This document shows, in pieces, positions 45,958 to 57,996 of a stretch of 64,000 bases of DNA (its first letter is position 1; each line of letters begins with the position of its first letter). The position numbers and the translations under genes are program-made. The notes below the pieces were generated by a model. It was not told the origin of the DNA. It searched no databases and saw only the letters and a program-made list of their open reading frames with translations. This DNA comes from Caenorhabditis elegans. Its lineage: Eukaryota; Nematoda; Chromadorea; Rhabditida; Rhabditidae. Location: positions 3,596,001 to 3,660,000 of the forward strand of contig NC_003279.8 of NCBI RefSeq assembly GCF_000002985.6, given 5' to 3'.

Positions 45958-48900
45958 CTAGTACCTGTACGTACCTCTTTCATATTGATGTGACATATCC
46001 ATATCGTCGTATTCATCAAATCCATGCCGATCATATGATGTTTGTCGTTGAGGTGCTGGTGGTGGAGCTGATTGCATTGGTTGTTGCTGTTGTGGTTGCT
46101 GCTGCATTCCACCGTAGGAACCAGTTGCCTGTTGTACACTTATACTTGGCATTCCTGGACGACCACTTTGCATTGGGGGTGCCAAGTACGGAGGATTCAT
46201 GGATCCCATTGGTCCACCCATTTGTGACATTGAGGCTATGGATTGTTGAGGTTGGAGTTGCGGTGGCAGTTGACCGGCGTTTCCTTGGAAACCCTGGAAA
46301 AAGTTTGGTTTTGAGGGGTAAATTGACAGTTTTGTTTCTAAAATCTCAGTGTTACGTCTCTCGAATCTAGCGGCGATAGGCAACCACAATTAGGCACGTA
46401 GCGTCACTAAAAATGGTATCAGCTTGGAGCAACGATGGGTCCCGCAGCGAACGGTAGCGTAACACAGTGATGGGTCTCAAAACGATGGGTCTCGTCACGA
46501 ATGGGGCTAACAGTTATGGTTCTCCTGAAAAGGGTCTCAAAGCTATCAGTCTCATTATTATGGGTCTCACAGCGATGGGTCTCGTAGCGATAGATCTCAC
46601 AGTTAAGGATCTTAAAGTTATTGCTCTCCCAGTAATGTGCGTACCCCCAAGCACAGTTTCGCAGCGACGTGCTTCAAAGAGGGTCTTACTGTGTTGGGTC
46701 TCGCTACTACACGTAAGTTTTACAAGAACGGGTCTTGTCACGATCTCATGTACCTTTCATAGAAACGATCATATTTTGGGTCTCCCACCCACATTTCACA
46801 CACCAAATCAGAAAAATTAGGTAGGAACCCTAAATTTCAATTTCCAAACAAAACCAACCTGCATCATCTGCGCCGGCGTGAACAACGTGCTCGGTCCTCG
46901 GTTTTCCATTGGATTTCTTTTTATTCTAGGCGGTGACCTGACTGGCGGATGTGTGGCTCTCCAGTAGGCTTCCATAAAATCTGCAAGATGCTCACACGCA
47001 TCTTCCAGTTGATTCTCGTCGAGCAGAACGTCGAAGAGCTCTGCTTGGCACTGGGCCAGCTTTTCTGCGGCCACCATTTGCACGTTCATATTCCGGGATT
47101 GCGATTTTCCACGCGATTTGATGAGTCGTTGAAGAACCTGGAAATAAAAAACATATTTAAAATCTTACTCTCAGAAAAAGAAACTCACTTTTGGACTAGA
47201 AATTTTGATATAAACATGAATTGGAGCAAGACTTGTCTTTGCTAATTGAGATGGATGATTGATAGTGTCACAATCAAGTACCACCAGTTGCATCGAACGA
47301 GCCAGCTCGAAAATTCTTTCGATTTCAGTTTGAATTTCCGCCAAACTGTTGCTAGTTCTCGAGTTTGCCCTTTCCATCATTGCTCGCTTATTCGGATTGT
47401 TGAGAAGACTTCGCTTTGCCAATGAGATGTCTGCAGTAACTCGGGTGATGATTATTCTGGAAAAAATGTTGGAGAAACTGCAGAAAAGCCAGGGTTGGAT
47501 GTCGTTCGCCAATTTTCTTGGCAAAGTATTTCGCACAGTAATTTCAAATTTTGCAACCTTCGCCAGATTCAGTTTTGCTGCAACTCTCTCAATTCCAAAA
47601 ATCGCTCAATTTTGGTTTCGAAACCGTGGGTGGTTGAAAAATTTAAGGGAGCCCTAGAAAGCCACGTGGATGTTTTTTCAATTTCTCGGTAGAGCGTGTT
47701 AACTTACGCCCCGGGACACCCCGCATGAATTTTTGAAAACGGTGCTTACCTCCCCTCAAATCGATGCTTCAAATAATCGAAAACAGCTTTCTGCATCATA
47801 TCAGTGACTTCATATCCTTTAAGAGATGGCCCAACTAGTACAACTGGCCTCATTGATGGTACAACATCATACGGTGGGACATTTTCTTGTTGCACTTTCT
47901 TGAATATTAACTTTTTCTTCTCTTTTGTTGGAGGCGTCGTAACGATATTTGTCATTTTCTTTGCATTATACTCATCGTCGTCTGAAAATTGGAAAATAAC
48001 TAATTAGCACTGTTACAGTAATATAGTAAGACCCCCAAGTGAGAACGGAAAATAACGGTTATGGTAATCGTCTTGCACTGCAACTTTTTCCTCACGAGGG
48101 ACGAGGAAAAGTGGTTTCTAGGCCATGGGCGAGGGGCCGACAAGTTTCAGCGGCCATTTATCTTGCTTTGTTTTCCGCCTGTTTTTTTTCGTTTGTCACA
48201 GCTTTTTCCCGTTTTTTCTTATTAAAACTGATAAATAAATATTTTTTGCAGATGCCAAAACGATTTCCAAGTAAAAAAAGTGTATTCAGTGGGCAAGCAG
48301 CGGTGAAAGTGGTCAATGTAATATGATGGATTACGGGAATACAAAACCTAAACTTTTTCTTAAACATGATACATATGCTGCTTAGATGCTGAAGCTACCT
48401 GAGTTTCATATCGAGACCGCTGAAAAAGTTTTGAGGTTTTCAAAATTCAACTTTTTGTGCGAAAATCTCGACTTTTTCACCGAAAAAGTTGAATTTTGGA
48501 AACCTCAAACCTTTTTCAGCGGTCTTGATGAAAATCAGGTAGCTTCAGCATCTAAGCAGCATATGTATCATGTTTAAGAAAAAGTTTAGGTTTTGTATTC
48601 CCGTAATCCATCATATTACATTGCCCACTTTCACCGCTGCTTGCCCACTGAATACATAATTTTTTCACTTGGAAATTGTTTTAGCATCTGCAAAAATATT
48701 TATATATCAGTTTTATTAAGAAAAAACGAAAAAAATCAGTGAAAAACGAAAGAAGACAGGCGGAAAACAATACAAGATAAATGACCGCTGAAACTTGTCG
48801 GCCCCTCGGTCATGGCCTAGAAACCACTTTTCCTCGTCCCTCGTGAGGAAAAAGTTGCAGTGTCTTGTGCTGTCCTCTTCCCTATCTCAAAATAACAAAA

Positions 48901-50881
48901 ACCCTACCAGGCGTCGGAGGAGTCGAACCCCGTGATCCACTTCTTGGCATCATGTTATCCAGTGCTCCGAGATTAGTTGCAGATGTCGATTGCTTGCTGT
49001 AATACATACACCCATTAAATCTTCATCACTCTCAATTTCAATCACTCACAATTTGCCCGACTTGGCCGTCTGTTGTCGCAAGGATTCGAGTTTGACTGGC
49101 GATGGGATGAAGCCTAGATCATGGCCTTCTTTCACCAATCTACCAATCCACCAATCGTTGTTGTATTTCTGAAAAAAGGAATTGAATCATGTAATATTAT
49201 ATAATATTAGAAGAGTTTGTCAATCAACTGAAAAAAAACCTAATTATTTTTTCCGTCGCGCGGAAATTCAGGGGAAGTACGACAATCTCACCTGCTTTAT
49301 TGTCGGCAGAAAAAAAAATACTATCTGCCTTGACGACACCCTAGTTTAAAAACACAAACACGTAGGCATGCGTGAGGCATAGACGCTCACTTACCTACAT
49401 ACGTGGTCATTTTTCAGACCTACTTCCTACTACGATCATGAAAAAACTCCCAAAACCAACCTCTTTAATATGCAGAAAATCCTTGACTTTAAACGAAACT
49501 GCACATCCGTGAACCGGCGAATCATCGTCCACACTTCCATCATATTCTACATTTGTACATACAGCGAATGCCACCGGTTTATACTGAAATTTTGGTTAAT
49601 ATTTCACAATTCGTTGAATTTCTTTTGCAGCGCTCCCCTGGGAGCACTTTTCAAAACTTCAAAAAGCTGGGTACCGGGTTTCTGTGAGTTTTGTGTTTTG
49701 ATGGGTGGTAGAGAGTTTTTTCTAAATCTTGCCTGCAGACCATGAAGGCGACCTACACCTACTTTTATTTAAGCTTATGCCTTATAAGGCGTATATGTCA
49801 AGAATTATGCGAACCTAGAAGTTTACAGGGCACATGCCACATGATTGGCAAAACAGCCTGGGAGGCAGGCATGACAATGTACCTGCCTTTCTTGGAGCCC
49901 TTATAAAGTTGTATGATTTTGTTTTCCGTGAAACATTAATAGTTTTGGAATTAAATATTAAATAGTTCCTTCCGAAACTTGCGCGTGAAATATGGTGCAT
50001 TGAATTCTCTGATCAATACTCAATAATGGTTCAAACCACATACTCAGACCCCCCCCCCCCCCCCCACCTCTTCACAAAATATTCCCACGGAAAAATAAAC
50101 AAAGTGTGCTCCTCTACAGAGCACCCACTAACCTTGGCTCTTTCCAATTGCAAAGCCGCCTGCCTCTCTGCGTCCCTGCGTAATGTTTCCCGGTTTCCGG
50201 CTTCAAGTTCCAGCTCATCGTGATGACTGAAATTCGAGTCGCCGCTTCCCTGAAATATGAACAATTAATATGTGAAGTTGGGAACTTTTGGGGGGAAAAT
50301 GGGAAATTGGGGGAAAATTAGTTTTTTTGTTTGAAATATATTTTTTAAAAATTAATAAATTGGTTTTACCTTTCAGTTATTTTCTTGAATACTGGTTTCA
50401 CGAAATCAAAAGTTTGTTCGTGAAATCTGATGCATCGATTAGGAATTCGCACTGCGTACTCTATACGGTAGACTTTCAGATTATTTTGATATTATTCATT
50501 CTATTTTGCAAGAAAATTGAATATTTAAAACATAAGTAGACCATGAAATTCGAAGGAAACTTTTTTTTTGATCAACGACTTTCAAAATGACAAAAAACTA
50601 ATTGTGAGATTTTTCCAATTTTCAAAAAAATCATATAAAATTAATAAATTTTTTTCGAATTTTTTAACGGTGATATTTCGTAATTGTAATGCTATAGACA
50701 TGATCTAAAGCAATTTCAAAAACGTATACTATAATATGTAAAATCTGACGCCCTGCTTATTAGCTGTTTTATCAGTGCGTCAGATTTCCGCGCATTTTTC
50801 GAAATTTTTTATAGACAATTTTTTAAATATATTTTTTTGCGTGCAAAAAAGTAAAGAACAAACCCTTCTGCGGAAAGCCAT
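45958..50881 (-). CDS. ccb-1: Voltage-gated calcium channel beta subunit
   Basis: Exons on the minus strand: 50881-50864 (tentative), 50249-50133, 49583-49461, 49168-49050, 48996-48908, 47981-47750, 47456-47189, 47137-46859, 46293-45958 (526 aa). The family match is very strong. The SH3-like part has [13 protein letters not shown] and [20 protein letters not shown]. The GK-like part has [58 protein letters not shown] and [18 protein letters not shown]. The channel-binding groove segment ends [20 protein letters not shown]. The C-terminus is Gln/Pro/Met-rich. CaV beta subunits bind the AID of alpha1 subunits, aid their surface delivery and tune gating in muscle and neurons. The 18-nt first exon (MAFRRR) is supported only by phase, a GTTTGT donor and fit to the 'RQGSADS' boundary of vertebrate homologues. 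Other 5' exons may exist further right. Confidence 0.92.
46400..46770. repeat. Minisatellite of GATGGGTCTCGCAGC units in ccb-1 intron
   Basis: About 18 degenerate copies of a 15-bp unit (GATGGGTCTCGTAGC, TATGGGTCTCACAGC and so on) run through the intron 46294-46858. A short related run is at 60930-60965 in the asic-1 intron. An open frame through it (46467-46820 +) is repeat-derived. Confidence 0.85.
48076..48862. repeat. Long hairpin element in ccb-1 intron
   Basis: CACTGCAACTTTTTCCTCACGAGGGACGAGG (left) and its reverse complement ending GTTGCAGTG at 48862. The arms are about 380 nt and highly similar, with the centre near 48470 (AATCTCGACTTTTTCACCG). It lies in the 47982-48907 intron. The right arm has small substitutions against the left. 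Confidence 0.88.
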
Positions 50882-53800
50882 CTAGCGGGGCGTCCAACTC
50901 TTCCGACGACGCAGTGTGACCTTGTCACTTTTGTCCCCTTCCTTTTTTTCTGTCAGCTTCTTCTCTCTTTTCTTCGTGTGTGTCCTCCTCCTTCTTCTCT
51001 ACTGACGACTACACACTTCAATGAGACTCGTCGTCCGTGTTGTTGTTTCTTTCAGATCTTCCCCCGGTTTTTTCACTGCAATTTTTTCATATAAATCAGC
51101 TCGAACAGCAACAACAAAAAAAGTGCACTTGGTTATTCATTGGGTGTGTAAAGAGAGAGCGGCCAAGCGTCAAATGTCAGTTTTTGGAAATTGAAGACGT
51201 TTCGAGCGGAGCCCCAGGCATAGAAAATGAATGACAAATCAAGGAGAGACAGGGAAATTGGGAACAAAACGAGAGAGGAAATTAAATTCTGAATTTGAAA
51301 TTTCCGTCGATGCACCATGTCTTACGCGCAATTTTTTCAATTTTTATATTTTATAGGATTCCTTTAAGGAATAATTTAAAAAATAAAATCCTTTAAAAAC
51401 CTTTTAAAAATCCGCAAATGCACAAAAAAATTCAGAAAAATTTAAGACAAAAAATGGGCTGAATTCTCTTGAAAAAAAATTACAAAACATTTTTTTCTGT
51501 CGAAAAATTTTAAAAAATTTCAGTGAGTTTTTCAATAAATAAATGTATTCTCAAAAAAATCAATAAAACATCAGGAAAGTTAAAGATTACAGTACTCCTT
51601 ATAGGCGCGCTCCTTAACAATAATGTTTCGTGTCAAGACCCAGTACCGTATTTTTGGCGCAACAATTGCAAAATATTGGTGATAATTAAGTTTTAATAGA
51701 AACTTCACTCAGTAAAACTATTTTTGGTTAAAAAAATCATTATTTTTTGTGGAAATATTTGATTTCTGAGGTTTGTGTATTGAGATCAATTGAACACGCG
51801 AGCCTGAATAAAACCCGAAAAAAATTATAGGAAATTGGATTCTTGATTGCTATTTGAGAGGTCATTAATCTCATTTCATTCTCAAAATTAAACGGGTATT
51901 TTAGAAAATGAGGAACAAGAAAAAAAAGGAAATCGATCGGCTCTTGCTTCATATTCTTGTGCAAAAAAATTTGAAAGAGAAAGGGGAAGCTAGAGAGAGA
52001 GAGAAAGAAGGAGAGAGAGGAAAACACTCGAAAAACAAAAAAGTGCCAAAAATTTATGAGCACCCAACCACCACCACAACCACTAGCAGGCAGAAGCTTT
52101 AGGAAAGAAAGAGTGAGAGTTAGAGAGAGTAAAGAGGCTCAGAGAAATTAGTGAAAGAGGAAAAAGAGGGTGTGTGGAGAGCGCGGCTCCTTCTTCTTCT
52201 TCTTCTTCTCCATCCACATGTATACTAGAGAGAGAAGGAGAGAAGAAGAGAGGTAGAGAAAGAAAGAGAGAGAGACGGACTCCCGATGGATAAAGGAGAG
52301 CTTGGGAAGAAGTAGAAGCGTTTTCATCAATGCAAAGTCAATAGAGGATGAGTGAGTGAGAGAGACAGAGGGAGGTGATATTGAGATACGCAGAGCAAGG
52401 TCAGAGGTGAAGCTCAGCAGGTAGAGCTTAGTTGCAAAGTGTGTGCCCCCTTAGCTATTGGGAGAATTATATATTCTGCGAGTTGAGATATTCAAAAATT
52501 TCAACTACGAAATTGTAGAGCACATTGTGCTAATTATTTTTGAAGTTGAAAATTGTTTCATTGCGTTGAAACTGACCTGCCAATCAAGTTTTAAAAAAAT
52601 TCATTAAATAAGTGAAAAAATTCATTAAATTAATTTTTCTCATTATTCAAAAAAATTTAACATGGCCCTAAAATCCCAAATTTCTTGATGAGGAGGCCTC
52701 CAAAAAAATCTTTAAAAATTTTTTAATTAATGTCTTAAATTTTGAAAAAAGACTGAAAGTTTAAAATTAAAAAAAAAAAAAATTTTGAAATCGTCACAAA
52801 CAAATTTTGAGCAATTTTGAAGAGGTCTCGCTACGAAATTTAATTTATTGAGAATATTTTTAGTCTATTGGAAATTAAGCAAATTAGTAAGCAAATTTGA
52901 AAAATCCCGACTGATTACATTTTGTTTCTTACATATGCAAGAACATTATTTTGAATTAAATACAATTTGAATTTCGCGCCTATTAAAAATGTATAAAAAT
53001 ATCTGCATAGAAGGCGACCTTACCTACTTTGTGCCTACATCTGTACCTACTCGCAAGTACCCTTGAAACTTTTTCATCAAAGCTGACTTATCACCAAAAC
53101 CTACACCTTCTTTTAAAAGCTTTATCAACACCTGAGTGCACGCTAAAATCCAGAAAATAGGCGGTATACAGGTGCGTTTGCCAAGTACCTGAAATTTGAA
53201 TTTTGGGTGAGAATTTTAAGATTTTTTCATGATGAAACGTGCAACTCACCCAAATTTATTTTTTCACCGGCCAACTCTTTTAATATTTATAAACCTTCAC
53301 TTCTCACGGCATCAATCTACGGCTTTTTCAACAAGAAAATCCCATTGAAAATTCGTACTCAGAATGAACTCAAAAATTCTCCAAAAAAAATGCAGGTGTC
53401 AAGAAAGGAGCGACAACTAGTGGGGTAGGAGGGCTCTCTCGCGTGCTTCACGCCATTTTTTCGCTTTTCGGCCCTCCTTTTTTTCGGTCGGACGCGGTGG
53501 CGGTGAAGGTGCCAATTTGATCGACATAATTGCATTTTCGGTGATGCTCTCTCTCTTTTTTCTGACACACAATAGAGAGACCGGTGGGAGGATATGTGAA
53601 TAAAAATGGAAATAAAGAACAGGAAGACGCTTGAAATTTAGGTTAATTGGGCTCACAATGAAGAGCTGGATAGATTTGAAGATTTTTAAATTAAATCGGA
53701 ATCGTAGATATTCCGGCAAGTGAAAGATTGGTTAGGAATTTCGCCAGAGTTAAAATTAAAATTGATCCGGAATTTAGGAAATGGGGTTTTCCTTGATTTA

Positions 53801-55295
53801 TTGTAAGGTCTCCGTGAGTTCAGTTACTTGGCACTACTAAAAAAGCGGTTTACAAAAAAATCAAAAATTCGTCATGGCAACGAATTCCTAGGCACAGAGG
53901 CAGGCCTAGGTTTTCCCGGAAGGTAGTTCAGTTCCCGTGTTTAAGGAACTCATTGAACGTCAGACAGATCGAATTTAGAACACGATTCAGAATAATCGAA
54001 TTTGCTGATTTTTGGCACAGAGCATTAAGAAACTTGTCTACGACTTTCTGAAAAGTCCAGTAGTGTCTACATAAATTATTGACACTTCAATCCAAGAGGT
54101 AGCCAGACCCTGACGAAGGCGGACAGCGAACAGAAGGTGAGAAGGGATAAGTGGTACGGGTTCAAAACAGTACAGAATTATACCGAAAAAGATGTAAGCT
54201 GGAATAAATAAGGGAAATATGTAGAGTATTTAGGGACATTTAGCTGAAGTCGGCATATGGACGTCGGTGAAATCATGAACATTCATATAGTTTCATACTG
54301 TTATAGAACATTTTGATCTACACACAATAAATGCGAAAATTGAAACGCAGATATTGAATCTTAAGAGTTTTAGGTCAAAAATTCCCGCATTTGTTGTAGG
54401 CCAAGCCGTTGTGGGGCATCGAGACACTACGTGAAGATCAGTCGTCGCAAATTTTGGCGGCAGGCCTCTTCCAAGCCAAAGTTAAAATAAAATGCCACAG
54501 CGGGCCTGAAATTGATTACGAATCGCCATTACAATGCAGGCACAGGTTGCCATATTCGCTAGAAGATGATTTGCAGGAATTTCCTGCAAATATCCACTAA
54601 CAAAGGAACCTACAAACTCAAAATACATTCTTTATTCATAATGATGCGTCGTCACGTTTACGCGTCAAAACCATCCTTCTTCTTCTTCTCCTCCTTCTTT
54701 TTTGTATATGTAACTCTCATTGCAAATTCAGTGCGCGGCGCCCGTTTTCTTCCCCCCGTCCCGCTTTTTTTGTCATCCTTCTACGCCTTTTCCGCACGGA
54801 ATGACTTGCCCGTACCAACAGCAAGAAAAAAACAAGGAGATGGAGAAGACGCGCAGACCCTTCCCGCCCGGCTTCTTCATTGTCAATGCGGCTCACACGA
54901 CGACTAGAGGGACGAAACATACACAGAGACGGGGGAGGACCCCCACAATACTAATGGAGTTAGGCACAAAAAAAGAAGAGATGTATTTCTCAAGAAAGAA
55001 GAAAACGACGAAGAAGGAGTTTTTTTTTCAGAAAATGAAACTATTTTAGTTCGGAAATTTCAAAAAGTGATTTCCAGAAACCTTCCAGGAAACGCCTGCC
55101 ACTACCTTTACACATCCATTATCGACTAATTGCTAGAGAAGCAGAAGCATGCAACATTAGTGCTGCACTCTAATGAATTGGCCAACAACCAAATAGAGCA
55201 AGCCCTTGAGAAAACAAAAAATATATATTGGGGAAGAAAATTATTTATTTTCTATATATATAAAGAGGGACAATCAAATAATAGTCGGGACCTCT
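50882..55295. other. Long region upstream of ccb-1, promoter and possible unseen 5' exons
   Basis: A 4.4-kb gap. 50900-51060 is pyrimidine-rich (CTTCTTCTCTCTTTTC), and 51960-52400 is rich in GAGAGA on the plus strand, i.e. CT-rich on the ccb-1 strand. Both are common near C. elegans promoters. A dispersed GAGACC/GGCGCGC repeat is at 51595-51655, and a palindromic repeat fragment at 54355-54430. I found no convincing coding exon. The frames at 53417-53719 and 54566-54907 have no donor sites or recognisable domain. Confidence 0.5.
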
Positions 55296-56599
55296 TTACG
55301 AACGAACGATGCGAAGTACACGGCGAACCTTCTTGCGGCGGTATCCTCCGGTTGGGGAGCCACCAGCGGCTGGAGCTGGTGGTGGGGCGGCTGCTGGAGC
55401 TGGAGCCGGTTCAGGGGCGGCAGCAGCGGCTGGAGCAGGTGGTGGTGCGGCTGCACCGGCAGCAGCTCCTCCTTGGTAACCTCCGGCTGGGGCAGCAGCA
55501 GCGGCTGGAGCTGGAGCCGGTTGAGGGGCGGCAGCAGCGGCTGGAGCTGCTTCAGGGGCAGCACCGGCACCTCCATCGTATCCTCCAGCAGGGGCTGCTG
55601 CAGCTGCATCTCCTCCTTCAGGATAAGCTCCGGCTCCCAAGGTTCTTGGTGGGCATGGACAATAGGCAGCATCTGGTCCTGGAGCTCCATCGGTTCCTGG
55701 TGCTCCAGCTGGTCCGTCTGGTCCAGCTTCTCCATCTTTTCCTGGTGGTCCTGGTGGTCCTGGTGTTCCGGCTGGTGATGGTTGAGCATACGCGTCCTCT
55801 CCTGCTGGTCCGGCTGGCCCAGGTGGTCCTGCTGGTCCTGGAGGTCCAGGTTGGTTGGTGCTGGTAGTTCCACCGGCTCCTGGCTGTCCGTCTGGTCCTG
55901 GAGCTCCAGGCTGTCCATCTGGTCCTGGTGGTCCTGCTGGACCAGCAGGTCCTGGTTCAGCATATCCAGCTCCTTCTCCGTCAGGTCCTGCGGCTCCAGC
56001 TGGTCCCGCTGGTCCAGCATTTCCATCTGGTCCTGGTGGTCCTGGTGGTCCGGCTGGGCATGTGATGCAGTTGCCTGCGGCTCCAGCGTAGGTGTCAGCA
56101 GAACCAGCCTCTCCAGCAGCTCCATCTTGTCCGGCCTCTCCCGGCTCACCATCAGCTCCGGCTTCTCCTGGAGGTCCTGGTGGTCCTGCCGGGCATCCGG
56201 ATGCTTGAGCAGCACACTGGCAACCGCCTCCTCCACCAGCTCCTTCAGCGTAGCCTTCTTTTGCTGGAGTAGCAGCAGCAGCGGCGTCTCCTCCGGCATA
56301 TTGTCTCTTGACACGTCCGAACAATCCTTCGAAGGCAAGTCTTTCAGTTGGTGATTCGACGCGACGAGCAACCATCATTTGAGACCAAGCATCGTTGGCT
56401 TTGTGCTGCAAACACTTTTTTACCTACATATCAAAAGCTCTCCCTGGCAAACCTTAAAAGCACTCATATCATCGACAAAGTCAGTCTCAAAGGATTGCAA
56501 ATCACCAATGATCGACACCATCGACACAATTGAACCAGCTACAAGGATTGCCGCGACCGCGGTTCCAGCCGACAACGCGTAGTACGTGCCGCTCGACAT
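55296..56599 (-). CDS. Cuticle collagen
   Basis: Two exons on the minus strand, 56599-56453 and 56405-55296 (418 aa). The N-terminal cuticle-collagen domain holds a signal-anchor ([20 protein letters not shown]) and the conserved ANDAWSQMM block. A subtilisin-like cleavage site RVKR is at residues 80-83. Cys-flanked Gly-X-Y blocks follow ([20 protein letters not shown], then [10 protein letters not shown]). The last Cys pair is YCPCPPRT. The C-terminal about 100 residues are Ala/Pro/Gly-rich non-triple-helical repeats ([17 protein letters not shown]). The product assembles in the extracellular cuticle as trimers. The TATAAAAA at 56744-56737 lies upstream, and a 5'-UTR intron seems to run from a GAG|GTTCGT donor near 56668 to TTTCAG at 56603. 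The protein is about 100 residues longer than most cuticle collagens. Which col number it is was not determined. Confidence 0.92.
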
Positions 56600-57996
56600 T
56601 GTCTGAAACTGGTTATTTTAATATACACTGGAACCGCTAGAGATTTCTAATTTTTAATGAATACGAACCTCTTTTGAAAGTTGAGAACTAGAGACGGTCG
56701 AGTTTGAATCAAGTGCCGATTCATCGTCACTTCCGCTTTTTATACGAATTCAATTTATCTCCTCATATAACTTTTACCGCTGGAAAAACATCCGATAACG
56801 GTTCTTGAACACAATAACAAATATACAGAGTGAGTGTGCTAATAGAGAGACGCAGAACGTTTCGGAGATGGTAAACGCAACCAGTTTCTTTTCACAGATG
56901 CCATCGCAAAACATCTGTGTTTTTTGTTGTTTTTGACTGCTGACATGGAAGAAATGCCACTTTCACTAATCAGGAACTATTGAATAATGTATAATTAAAA
57001 TGCTTACAATCATAAACATTTGATTAAGAGAACAATGATGAGAGGGGTATAAAAGGAAGGAAAAGTTTCAGAGACACATCACATTCAGCCACCACAGCTG
57101 ATAACGACGTCTATTAAGGTAAGAATTTTATTTGCTTTATAAATTTTTTGTAGGAAAGTTCCAAGAAAACTATTATATTTTAACATTTTACATATTTCAT
57201 GCCTTTTAATTTTGTAACCAAACTAAAGACAATAAAAAACATGCCGAAGTTGAGTGAGGTAGTCGATGCACCATGTCCATTATCAAACTTTGACGGCTTT
57301 TATCTCGGTTAATTTCGAAGATATTAAAATTTGTTCAACTACAAAACTTTCGGAAAATGGTTAATAAACATTTTGTCAGTAGACAATTTTTGTGAAAACC
57401 TTAAACAACCAGGATATCGATGCACCATGTGCCTCCATTAACTTTTTCAGCGTATATCTCGACTCATTTGAAAGATATAAAAATTTCAACAACGAAACTA
57501 AGAAAAAAAAATTCATAAACAATTTGTCAATTGATAACTTTGTGATAAAAATTAAAACAGCCGATACATTAACTGTCCAAGTTGAGTGGGATCGTCGGTG
57601 CACCATGTCACTCAACTTTGACAGCTTATATCTCGGCTTATTTCAAAGATATTCAAAATTTTTTTAACTATAAAATTGTGCTGAAGAGGATTTAAACATT
57701 ATGCCAGTTGAGAGTTTTTTGATAAAAACTAAGACAGTCGAGATATGAGCTATAAAAGTTGTATGGGGTTTTCTCATCGATGCACCATGTGTCCTCATGA
57801 ACTCTGACAGCGTATATCTCGATTCATTTTAAAGATATCGAAATGTTTTTACTAAAAAATTGTAGAAAATAAATATTTAAACATTTTGATAGTTGACAAT
57901 TTTTGACAAAACCTAAAATAACTGAAATATAAACTGCCAAAATTAAAAAAAAAATGTATGCATTTTTCTGTTTTTTCTAACAAATTTATTTTTCAG
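56600..57996. promoter_or_regulatory. Shared divergent collagen promoter region and 5'-UTR intron of the plus-strand collagen
   Basis: TATAAAAA on the minus strand (56744-56737) and TATAAAAGG on the plus strand (57048-57056) serve the two head-to-head collagens. For the plus-strand gene, a non-coding exon ends CTATTAAG at 57118, before GTAAGA. An 878-nt intron ends TTTTTCAG at 57996, right before the ATG. GATAAC occurs near both promoters (56793 and 57099), compatible with hypodermal GATA factor control (inference). Confidence 0.7.
57240..57920. repeat. Four-copy tandem array of a ~165-bp unit in the collagen 5' intron
   Basis: The block TCGATGCACCATGT, followed by CTTTGACAGCxTATATCTCGG, AAAGATAT and CAGTTGACAATTTTT, repeats at about 57266, 57417, 57594 and 57777. 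The same unit occurs singly at 40100, 41060 and 41250. Periods vary from about 150 to 183 nt. Confidence 0.82.

Noticed and set aside
46467-46820. 117-aa frame in the GGGTCTC minisatellite
   Set aside because: Intronic minisatellite of ccb-1; periodic low-complexity peptide.
53417-53719. Candidate 5' exon of ccb-1 (MSIKLAPSPPPRPTEKK...)
   Set aside because: No GT donor in a workable phase before the stop and no similarity to beta-subunit N-termini.
55130-55867. Long plus-strand open frames opposite the first collagen (also 55206-55778, 55782-56354) and a minus-strand frame 58696-59346 opposite the second
   Set aside because: They are antisense or shifted readings of Gly-X-Y codons; the peptides are low-complexity and mirror the collagen codon pattern.
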